From contig DBZX01000011.1 in assembly GCA_002311335.1 (NCBI GenBank), positions 3,087 to 9,415 of the forward strand: a stretch of DNA of 6,329 nt, written 5' to 3'. Source of the DNA: a bacterium UBP10_UBA1149. Its GTDB lineage: Bacteria > Desulfobacterota > Binatia > UBA1149. The notes beneath the pieces are model-generated. The model did not search any database. It saw only the letters and a program-made list of their open reading frames with translations, and was not told where the DNA came from. Position 1 is the first letter of the stretch. Each line of letters starts with the position of its first letter. Of this stretch, positions 1 to 5,675 are shown in pieces. The translations under genes and the position numbers were made by a program.

Positions 1-510
1 AAGCCCGAGCCGGTGGCGAAGAAGGCAGCGCCCGTGGCCGCTGTGCTGGAGAACATCCCCGCGTCTGAGCCTGCGCTGAAAACCACGCCACCTGCCGCAC
101 AGAGCGAAGACGGCAGCAAGCTCACCACTTTGAGCGGGGCTGCCGGGGACGCCCCTGCCACCGGCCCTGCAGGAGTGGCCACCGGTGACTTGCTGCAGGG
201 CGTTGAGTTTCTTCGCTACTACAACACGCTCATCGATACCCTGCGCCGCAACTGGGTCTGGGCCGGAGATGCCGGCGCCGGGTTGTCGGTATCGGTGGGT
301 TTCAGCGTAAGGCCCGACGGAAGCCTGGCCGCGGTTCGCCTGCTGTCTGAATCGGGCAACGCGGGCTTCGACAGGTCGGTCGAGAACGCGGTCAGGAGCG
401 CAGGCATGATAGAGCCTCCCCCGGATCGTTACAGGAAGGAGTTCAGCGAGGTGATCATACGGTTCAATTCAGACGATCTTGCCAACGGTGCGGGGGCTCG
501 AAAGAGATGA
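1..510 (+). CDS. TolA/TonB-like envelope protein, C-terminal part (5' end outside the window)
   Basis: The reading frame is open at base 1 and ends with TGA at 508-510, so 169 C-terminal residues are visible and the start lies upstream. A GTG at 13 is in frame but is unlikely to be the start, because the preceding codons (Lys-Pro-Glu-Pro) continue the same Pro/Ala/Lys-rich linker. Roughly the first 60 visible residues are low-complexity Ala/Pro/Thr. They are followed by a TonB/TolA-type C-terminal domain (about residues 72-157): a YYNTLIDTLRRNW helix, a strand with the family-like pattern VRPDGSLAAVRLLSESGN, FDRSVENAV, then EPPP and a final VIIRFN strand. In this family the C-terminal domain contacts TolB, Pal or porins in the periplasm, while the N-terminus is anchored to TolQR. 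The adjacent tolB with a 4-nt overlap makes TolA the likely role. A TonB paralogue serving in TolA's place is the alternative. The transmembrane helix cannot be checked here. Confidence 0.82.
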   Translation, partial: KPEPVAKKAAPVAAVLENIPASEPALKTTPPAAQSEDGSKLTTLSGAAGDAPATGPAGVATGDLLQGVEFLRYYNTLIDTLRRNWVWAGDAGAGLSVSVGFSVRPDGSLAAVRLLSESGNAGFDRSVENAVRSAGMIEPPPDRYRKEFSEVIIRFNSDDLANGAGARKR

Positions 511-1799
511 TCGCCTGTCGGGGCAAGGCCCTGATCCTGATGGTCTGCACTGTATTGCTGCTTATCAATGCGCGGGCCGAGGCCCAGGTCAGGGGCGAGA
601 TTTCGCGACCCGGGTCGGTGCTCGTGCCCGTGTCGGTACCCGGCCTGGAGTGGGGCGGTGGCGAGACCAGGCCGGCCGCGGCCGCGCGCTTCAATGAACT
701 GCTGACCGAAGATCTTCGCAGGTCGGGCATTTTCAACGTAGTCGATCCGCCGCGGGGCCTGGGCTTGCCGTCCAGCGATGGCTACGGAGGCTGGTCAACG
801 GCGGGGGTGCTCGGGGTCGTGGGTGGCAGCTACACGGGTACGCCCGGGGGCATCACCGTCGAAGTTCGGTTTTTTGACGTGGCCGCGGGACGCAGCCTGG
901 GCGGACGTCGTCTCAACGGGTCGGTGGACGCGGTGCCGGCAATGGCGCACCAGGTCGCCGACGGTGTCATGGAGATCGTGACGGGTCGTGAAGGGCCCTT
1001 TCATTCCTGGATAGCTTTTGTCTCCGACCGAGAGGAACACTTCAGGGAGCTGTACGTGTACAGCTTTGACGGCGCGGTGTCGCGCTTGACGGCGCACAGG
1101 TCCATCACCATGGCGCCGGCCTGGAACCGCGACGCTACGCGGTTGGCCTTCACCTCGTTCAAGAGCGGCAAGCCGGTGCTCTACGGCTACGACCTCTCGA
1201 GCGGCAACGACAGTCGCCTTGCCCACCGCCACGGCGTCAACGTGGGCGCTGCCTGGGCGCCGCAGGGACTCTCGTTGCTTTTTTCGCGCGAGGTCGAGGG
1301 CAACTCGGACCTTTATATCCTCGATCTTGGCAGCGAGCGCACGCGCAGGCTCACCCGGCACTGGGGCATCGACGTCGATCCGGCCTGGTCTCCCGACGGG
1401 CGCTCGGTGGCGTTCTGCTCGTCGAGAGGGGGCACGCCGCAGGTCTACGTCATGAAGAGGGACGGCAGCGACATGAGGCGGATGACCTTCGAGGGCAGCT
1501 ACAATTGCTCGCCCGCCTGGTCGCCCGATGGTCGTCACCTGGCCTGGGCGGGCCGCGTGGGCCGATATTTTCAGATCCTGGCAATGCCCGCTGCGGGTGG
1601 TAAGCCCCGGCAGCTGACTTTTGAGGGTGAGAACGAAGATCCGTCCTGGTCGCCGGACTCACGCTTCCTCGCCTTTTCGAGCAAGCGCGCTGGCGATCGC
1701 GACCTCTACATGGTGCACGCTGCCCGTGGCATAATAACCCGACTCACGTCGGGCCCCGGAGATGACGCGGCCCCCACGTGGTCTGGCCGCCTGCGATGA
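507..1799 (+). CDS. tolB: Tol-Pal system beta-propeller protein TolB
   Basis: Encodes 430 residues, the usual TolB length. TolB is a periplasmic protein that binds Pal and the TolA C-terminal domain and couples the TolQRA motor to the outer membrane. The N-terminus has a Sec signal peptide: positive R5/K7, a hydrophobic stretch at about 8-20, and probable cleavage near ARA/AEA at 22-26. Residues about 30-160 form the N-terminal domain, with RFNELLTEDLRRSGIF at 61-76 matching the family helix. From about 165 there are six propeller blades with the WD40-like TolB signature: SWIAFVSD (167-174), APAW (203-206), AAW (248-250), DPAWSPDGR (291-299), SPAWSPDGR (335-343), DPSWSPDSR (378-386) and APTW (422-425). 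The ATG overlaps the upstream stop (ATGA at 507-510), which implies translational coupling. There is no strong ribosome binding site; AAAGAG sits directly against the ATG. I see no missing blade. Confidence 0.96.
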   Translation: MIACRGKALILMVCTVLLLINARAEAQVRGEISRPGSVLVPVSVPGLEWGGGETRPAAAARFNELLTEDLRRSGIFNVVDPPRGLGLPSSDGYGGWSTAGVLGVVGGSYTGTPGGITVEVRFFDVAAGRSLGGRRLNGSVDAVPAMAHQVADGVMEIVTGREGPFHSWIAFVSDREEHFRELYVYSFDGAVSRLTAHRSITMAPAWNRDATRLAFTSFKSGKPVLYGYDLSSGNDSRLAHRHGVNVGAAWAPQGLSLLFSREVEGNSDLYILDLGSERTRRLTRHWGIDVDPAWSPDGRSVAFCSSRGGTPQVYVMKRDGSDMRRMTFEGSYNCSPAWSPDGRHLAWAGRVGRYFQILAMPAAGGKPRQLTFEGENEDPSWSPDSRFLAFSSKRAGDRDLYMVHAARGIITRLTSGPGDDAAPTWSGRLR

Positions 1800-1828
1800 G
1801 ATAGTAAACACCTGGAGTGGAAACCGAC

Positions 1829-1912
1829 GATACTGTGTTGGACGGGATACGGTGCTGAGATGGATACGGTGCTGAGATGGATACGGTGCTGAAAGGGATA
1901 CGGTGCTGAAAG
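1829..1912 (+). repeat. 17-bp tandem repeat array between tolB and pal
   Basis: Four consecutive 17-bp units run from 1845 to 1912. Units 1 and 2 (1845-1861, 1862-1878) are identical, GGATACGGTGCTGAGAT. Units 3 and 4 (1879-1895, 1896-1912) are identical to each other and differ from the first pair only in the last four bases (GGATACGGTGCTGAAAG). A decayed copy in the same register lies at about 1828-1844, keeping GATAC, TGTG and TG. The pairwise identity suggests recent slippage or duplication. The period is not a multiple of three and the array lies outside the two genes, so it is a non-coding minisatellite-like element. The unit is not palindromic and there are no unique spacers, so it is not a CRISPR array. 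Confidence 0.93.
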
Positions 1913-1915
1913 GAG
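1909..1915 (+). promoter_or_regulatory. Probable ribosome binding site of pal, formed at the end of the repeat array
   Basis: AAAGGAG at 1909-1915 is the best Shine-Dalgarno match in the tolB-pal gap. Its first four bases (AAAG) belong to the last 17-bp repeat unit. It lies 11 nt before the ATG at 1927, which is slightly long. It is also 0-2 nt from GTG codons at 1915 and 1918, which is too close for them. A weaker GAGG at 1941-1944 would serve the in-frame ATG at 1954 with 9 nt spacing. Confidence 0.55.
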
Positions 1916-1926
1916 TGGTGACGAAG

Positions 1927-2484
1927 ATGGGTGTAACAACGAGGCGAGAAAATATGCGGGTAGCAGCTACGATGGCGGTAACGGCCCTGTGCGTGCTGGT
2001 CATGGCTGGCTGTTCGACCCAGGGCGAAAGCGTGTTCGGTGGATGGGGCGGCGGCACTCGCGACCAGGATCGCGTGGCCAGCGAAGAGCTCGCGGCCGAG
2101 CCAAGCATAAACCAGTTTGAAGAGATCGGCGCCGTGGCCTCGGGTGGCCCCCTGGAAGACGTATCCTTCGAGTTCGATTCTGTGCAGTTGAGCGAAGATG
2201 CGATGGAAGTCCTCGAGCGCAACGCCGCCTGGGCTGCCACTCACCCGGGCAACAGGATAGAGGTCGAAGGGCACTGCGACGAGCGCGGCACCTCGGAGTA
2301 CAACCTGGCGCTGGGCGCCCGTCGAGCGCGAGCCGTTGTTGACGGACTGGTTGCCCTCGGGGTAGATTCCGACAGGCTGTCGACTGTGAGCTACGGAGAA
2401 GAGCTCCCCCTGTGCAAGGATGCCAACCCGGATTGCTGGCGACGCAACCGGCGCGCACGACTGGTTGACCTGGGAACAGACTGA
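1927..2484 (+). CDS. pal: Peptidoglycan-associated lipoprotein Pal
   Basis: Outer-membrane lipoprotein that binds peptidoglycan and TolB; 185 residues from the ATG chosen here. The signal peptide has RR at 6-7, a hydrophobic run at 16-27 and a lipobox VMAGC with lipidated Cys29. The residue after it is Ser, which fits outer-membrane sorting. After a Gly/Glu-rich linker, the OmpA-like domain (about 75-182) begins with the family strand VSFEFDS. It carries the Pal hallmark EGHCDERGTSEYNLALGARRA at about 115-135; Asp118 and Arg133, 15 residues apart, correspond to the diaminopimelate-binding pair. NRRARLV (174-180) closes the domain. Cys163 and Cys170 could form a disulfide, as in several Pal proteins with a CxxxxxxCW loop. 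The start is uncertain: ATG 1954 also gives a good, shorter signal peptide (176 residues). The frame is open upstream to 1876, through part of the repeats. The next gene begins 2 nt after the stop. Confidence 0.95.
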   Translation: MGVTTRRENMRVAATMAVTALCVLVMAGCSTQGESVFGGWGGGTRDQDRVASEELAAEPSINQFEEIGAVASGGPLEDVSFEFDSVQLSEDAMEVLERNAAWAATHPGNRIEVEGHCDERGTSEYNLALGARRARAVVDGLVALGVDSDRLSTVSYGEELPLCKDANPDCWRRNRRARLVDLGTD

Positions 2485-2486
2485 AT

Positions 2487-3479
2487 ATGAAGAACGCCCG
2501 CTTGTTGTTGATGCCCTGCTTTCTGACTGCGACCCTGTTGTTTTCGGCCTGTGCGCCACAGTACGGCGTCGTGTCGGGCGACCGGGGCACCCGTGAACTG
2601 CAGCGGGTGCAGGTGCGGCAACGCCGCGCCATAGAAGAGCTGCGCATTGAGCAGGAGCGCCTGCGGGCCATGCTCGAAGAGCTGGGCTACCGAGCCGAGT
2701 CGTCCGCCGATCGCGTGGCGCCGGTCGCTTCGTCGGTCCCCGGCGTCGAGGGTCCCGGCAGGGTTGAGTCGCCGCCGAACCTGGCCGTGGCCGTGGAAGG
2801 GCCTGTTGCCGCGGCGGGAGCAGCAGCTCCGGCGGCTAATCGCAGAGAAGGGCTGCTCGAGTGGCCCGGCCTTTCGGCTCCGGCCGGATGGGATGAGCCC
2901 GGGGTCGATAAAAAGAAAGCCGGCGAAGATCCTTTCGGCCGGACTGCCAGCCCGCCCGATGTCGAGGCAGCCGAGGCAGACGCCACGGCCGGCGAGGCCC
3001 GGGCACCCGACGCGAGCGCCTGGGGCGACGATGAAGCCGACTCCGGCGGCTCGGGGTTCGGCATGTCGGAGAGTTCCTGGGAAAAACCGAGGGTACCGTC
3101 GTCTCTCCGGGGGAGCGACTACGGCAAGGGCGTCGAGCTGTTCGAGGCCGGCGACAGCGAAGGCGCGATCCAGGCATTTCGTAATTTCATCCACAAGCAT
3201 CCCGACTCGTCTTACCGCGATGACGCTCAGTTCATGATCGGCGAGGCCTGCCTTCGCCAGGGCCAGTACTCGCGCGCCATACTCGAGTACAACCGGGTCG
3301 TGGTGTCATACCGTTCAGGCGATCGCACGGCCGCAGCCCTGCTGCGCCTGGCCGACGCGTTCGCGGCTATCGGTGACGAGATAGACGCCAAGCTCAGCCT
3401 CCAGAAAGTCGTAAACGGCTACCCCGGATCAGGCGAGGCCGACGAGGCGTGGCGCAGGCTCAGGGGGCAGGGCAGCTGA
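2487..3479 (+). CDS. cpoB: Tol-Pal associated TPR lipoprotein, CpoB/YbgF-like
   Basis: 330-residue envelope protein. E. coli CpoB (about 260 residues) links Tol-Pal-driven outer-membrane constriction to peptidoglycan synthesis by PBP1B. The N-terminal signal ends in LLFSAC, a lipobox with Cys22 followed by Ala, so an outer-membrane lipoprotein is predicted; E. coli CpoB is a soluble periplasmic protein. Residues about 36-67 (RELQRVQVRQRRAIEEL onward) form a charged heptad-like coiled coil, comparable to the trimerising coil of YbgF. Residues about 72-208 are a long Ala/Pro/Glu/Gly-rich linker with little predicted structure. Residues about 211-326 contain three TPR-like repeats, starting with YGKGVELFEAGDSEGAIQAF and ending with VVNGYPGSGEADEAWRRL. 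The gene starts 2 nt after the pal stop. A GGGA at 2472-2475 may serve as a weak ribosome binding site. Family placement rests on domain order and gene context. Confidence 0.88.
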   Translation: MKNARLLLMPCFLTATLLFSACAPQYGVVSGDRGTRELQRVQVRQRRAIEELRIEQERLRAMLEELGYRAESSADRVAPVASSVPGVEGPGRVESPPNLAVAVEGPVAAAGAAAPAANRREGLLEWPGLSAPAGWDEPGVDKKKAGEDPFGRTASPPDVEAAEADATAGEARAPDASAWGDDEADSGGSGFGMSESSWEKPRVPSSLRGSDYGKGVELFEAGDSEGAIQAFRNFIHKHPDSSYRDDAQFMIGEACLRQGQYSRAILEYNRVVVSYRSGDRTAAALLRLADAFAAIGDEIDAKLSLQKVVNGYPGSGEADEAWRRLRGQGS

Positions 3480-3494
3480 CCCTGGCCTTTCACG

Positions 3495-4424
3495 ATGAGG
3501 GTTTTCAGGGGGCTCGAACGGGCCCGGGGATCATTTTGCCGCCCGGTCCTGACTATAGGTAACTTTGACGGCGTACACCGCGGTCACCAGGTCATACTCG
3601 ACCAGGTCAGGGCCGACGCCGACCACCACGGCACGGACGCCGTGGCGCTCACGTTCTTTCCGCACCCGCTACGGGTGTTGAGACCCGACAACGCACCCAG
3701 GCAGTTGATGACCCTCGGCGACCGGCTGCGCGCCCTGGCCGACTGCGGCATGGACGCCGTGGTGGTGCAGTGGTTCTCGCCCGCCTTTGCCAACATCAAG
3801 GCCGAGGTCTTCGTGCGCGACCTGCTCGTGGGGGCCCTCGACGTACACAAGCTGGTGGTGGGACATGACATAAACTTCGGCAAGGGGCGCAGCGGTTCGG
3901 CCGAGACCCTGCTCGAGGCCGGCGAGAGCTGTGGGTTTTCGGTCGAAGTCATACAGCCGGTCGCCGTGGGGGGCGAGGTGGTTCACTCCAGCGTCGTGCG
4001 CCGGGCGGTCGCTGACGGCGACGTGACCAGGGCGGCGGGGCTGCTCGGCAGGCCGTGGATCCTGCGCGGTCGCACAGTAAGAGGCGACGGGCGCGGCGGC
4101 GAGCTGGGCTTTGCCACGGCCAACCTTCTGCCGGCCACCGACCTCGTTCCGGCCGACGGGGTCTATGCCACCCGCGCGCTGCTCGCCGGGCAGACGCTCG
4201 ACGGGGTGACCTCGGTGGGCAACAAACCCACCTTTGACGGTTCTGCCAGGGTGGTCGAAACGCATCTTTTTGAGCCCCAGGGTGAGCTTTACGATCTGCC
4301 CATGGGGGTTCAGTTCGTAGAGCGCCTGCGTGGCCAGGTGCGCTTTTCTTCGGCCGAAGAGCTCAAGCAGCAGGTGGCCCGGGACATCGAGGACGCCCGG
4401 CGAGCGCTGGCAGAGGCTGGCTGA
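3495..4424 (+). CDS. ribF: Bifunctional riboflavin kinase / FAD synthetase RibF
   Basis: 309 residues, the usual size. Cytoplasmic enzyme that phosphorylates riboflavin to FMN and adenylylates FMN to FAD. The N-terminal nucleotidyltransferase domain (about 15-185) shows the ATP-binding TIGNFDGVHRGH (20-31), FFPHP (54-58), GHDINFGKGRSG (123-134) and HSSVVRRAVADGDVTRAAGLLGRPW (164-188, the SSxxIR-like region). The C-terminal flavokinase domain (about 186-305) shows GFATANL (205-211), SVGNKPTF (240-247) and VETHLFE (254-260), in which Glu255 is the expected catalytic base. The usual motif is GFPTANL. Here Pro is replaced by Ala, but the Thr and Asn that help bind Mg-ATP are kept, so activity is expected. 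An in-frame TGA lies six codons before the ATG, which limits the start to 3495 or later. MRVFRGLE matches typical RibF beginnings. No clear ribosome binding site is visible in the 15-nt gap after cpoB, which suggests coupling or a leader-weak start. Confidence 0.96.
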   Translation: MRVFRGLERARGSFCRPVLTIGNFDGVHRGHQVILDQVRADADHHGTDAVALTFFPHPLRVLRPDNAPRQLMTLGDRLRALADCGMDAVVVQWFSPAFANIKAEVFVRDLLVGALDVHKLVVGHDINFGKGRSGSAETLLEAGESCGFSVEVIQPVAVGGEVVHSSVVRRAVADGDVTRAAGLLGRPWILRGRTVRGDGRGGELGFATANLLPATDLVPADGVYATRALLAGQTLDGVTSVGNKPTFDGSARVVETHLFEPQGELYDLPMGVQFVERLRGQVRFSSAEELKQQVARDIEDARRALAEAG

Positions 4425-4427
4425 ATC

Positions 4428-5405
4428 GTGCACGCAAGCGGCGACGGCCCCCGTGTATTGAAGGTTCACGAGCGGCACAGCGGTGAGCGGCTTGACCGCT
4501 GGCTGGCGGCCTCCGGTCAGCTGGGCAGTCGCTCCCAGCTGCAGGTAGCCATTCGCGAAGGGCGGGTCGACGTCGATGGCCGTTGCGCCCGCGCCTCGTT
4601 GCGCCTGGCCGGCGGCGAGACGGTGACGGTGGCGCCGGGCAAGCCCGTAGATGCAGAAGGCCTGCCAACGGCCGAAGACCTGCCACTGCGCATCCTCCAC
4701 GAAGACGAGTGCATGCTGGCGGTAGACAAGGCCGCGGGCATGGTCGTTCATCCCGGCGCGGGCAACAGGCAGGGCACCCTGGTCAACGCCTTGCTGCACC
4801 GTTACCCCGACGAGCGCTGGCCGGGTGACAGGGGTCGCCCGGGCATTGTGCATCGACTGGACAAGGAGACCTCGGGGGTGGTGCTGGTGGCCCGGACGGT
4901 GGAAGCCCACGAACAGCTATCGGCCCAGTTCCGTGGTCGCAGCGTGCGCAAGCAGTACCTGGCCCTGGTCAGGGGCGTGGTCACGTCGCCCGGGGTCATC
5001 GACGCGGCCCTCGGCCGGCACCCGCGCGACCGCAAGAAGATGTCCCAGGCAGCCAGGCACTCGCGGCCGGCCAGGACGCGCTACGAGCCGCTCGAAAGCT
5101 TTGACGGGCTTACCCTGCTCAAGGTCATGCCCGAGACCGGCAGGACCCACCAGATAAGGGTGCACATGGCGGCCAGTGGCTGGCCGGTGGTCCGGGACCC
5201 ACTGTACGGGGGGCGATCGCGGGGTGACCAGGCCTCGCTTTGTTTGTCGGCCCGCACCCGCGAACTGCTTTCGGCCATGCCCAGGCAGGCGCTTCACGCT
5301 GCAAAAATAGGCTTTGCCCACCCCCTGACCGGATCTATGCTGTCGATCGAGGCGCCGCTGCCCGACGATTTTGAGTTGCTTCTACGCGGGCTGCGCGGCG
5401 CATAG
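4428..5405 (+). CDS. rluD: 23S rRNA pseudouridine synthase, RluD type
   Basis: 325 residues with GTG start. RluA-family enzyme; RluD makes pseudouridines in helix 69 of 23S rRNA (1911, 1915 and 1917 in E. coli numbering). An S4 RNA-binding domain spans about 18-75 (GERLDRWLA, SRSQLQVAIREGRVDVDG). The catalytic domain spans about 85-315 and contains the active-site motif GIVHRLDKETSGVVLVA (139-155) with catalytic Asp145. It also has VDKAAGMVVHPG (99-110), PETGRTHQIRVHMA (235-248), DPLYGG (257-262) and the C-terminal RQALHA...FAHPLTG...APLP signature (286-312). The S4 domain, the KETSG form of the motif and the length favour RluD over RluA or RluC, but substrate sites are inferred. The gene starts 3 nt after the ribF stop, with GAGG at 4413-4416 as a plausible ribosome binding site inside ribF. 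Confidence 0.94.
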   Translation: MHASGDGPRVLKVHERHSGERLDRWLAASGQLGSRSQLQVAIREGRVDVDGRCARASLRLAGGETVTVAPGKPVDAEGLPTAEDLPLRILHEDECMLAVDKAAGMVVHPGAGNRQGTLVNALLHRYPDERWPGDRGRPGIVHRLDKETSGVVLVARTVEAHEQLSAQFRGRSVRKQYLALVRGVVTSPGVIDAALGRHPRDRKKMSQAARHSRPARTRYEPLESFDGLTLLKVMPETGRTHQIRVHMAASGWPVVRDPLYGGRSRGDQASLCLSARTRELLSAMPRQALHAAKIGFAHPLTGSMLSIEAPLPDDFELLLRGLRGA

Positions 5406-5438
5406 CTGCTTGCGGGCAGCCACTCCGTGACGGGGGAT

Positions 5439-5467
5439 TTGACTGTCGTCGGGGGATTATCTAGCCT
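5439..5467 (+). promoter_or_regulatory. Candidate sigma70-type promoter for rho
   Basis: TTGACT at 5439-5444 matches five of six bases of the -35 consensus. A 17-nt spacer later, TAGCCT at 5462-5467 matches the -10 consensus at three of six positions (first, second, last). Transcription would begin near 5474, giving rho a leader of about 200 nt. It lies in the only sizeable non-coding gap before rho, where a promoter is expected. The -10 is weak and the assignment is by eye. Confidence 0.35.
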
Positions 5468-5505
5468 TAAGTAGTCCACCGGCACCTTGCTGTCGCAGCC
5501 CTGAA

Positions 5506-5569
5506 CCGGGGAGCGTAGTAACGGCCGGTCGGAATCCTTGGTTCTTAGAGGGCGCCCGTTGGCCCCCGG
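5506..5569 (+). other. Possible long stem-loop in the rho leader
   Basis: CCGGGG (5506-5511) can pair with CCCCGG (5564-5569). Inside it, AACGG (5520-5524) can pair with CCGTT (5556-5560). The arms are separated by an asymmetric internal loop of 8 and 3 nt and closed by a 31-nt apical region. There is no U-run after it, so it is not an intrinsic terminator. In GC-rich DNA two nested short complements can occur by chance, so this is only a candidate leader structure. Confidence 0.25.
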
Positions 5570-5648
5570 TATCTTCAGTAGCAGGGAATTTTCAGGTAAG
5601 GGGCGGCCCGCTCCGATCAGGCACTTGGGCCAGGTCGATTGCACGTCG

Positions 5649-5672
5649 CCGGTTTTCCAACAAACACCGGAG
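5649..5672 (+). promoter_or_regulatory. rho ribosome binding site overlapped by a small hairpin
   Basis: GGAG at 5669-5672 is the only Shine-Dalgarno-like stretch before the rho ATG (5676), at a short spacing of 3 nt. CCGGT (5649-5653) is perfectly complementary to ACCGG (5666-5670) across a 12-nt A/C/T-only loop. The hairpin would hide the two G residues of the ribosome binding site. It could throttle rho translation, but the stem is only five pairs. Confidence 0.35.
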
Positions 5673-5675
5673 TCT

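Noticed and set aside
1838..1866. Promoter for pal (TTGGAC at 1838 with TGGATA at 1861)
   Set aside because: The -10 match is poor and is made only of repeat sequence. There is not enough support to list it.
1829..1912. CRISPR array
   Set aside because: The 17-bp units are directly adjacent with no spacers, and no cas genes are nearby.
2647..3237. 196-codon + strand open frame inside cpoB
   Set aside because: Arg/Pro/Ser-rich shadow in an alternative frame of the low-complexity linker, with no start signal of its own.
3669..4910. 413-codon open frame on the - strand across ribF and rluD
   Set aside because: It is antisense to two genes with full family motifs. Long antisense frames are expected in GC-rich coding DNA, and its translation shows no recognisable domain.
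5405..5420. Hairpin GCTGC/GCAGC just after rluD as an intrinsic terminator
   Set aside because: The stem is only five pairs and no U-run follows; the next bases are CACTCCGTGACGG.
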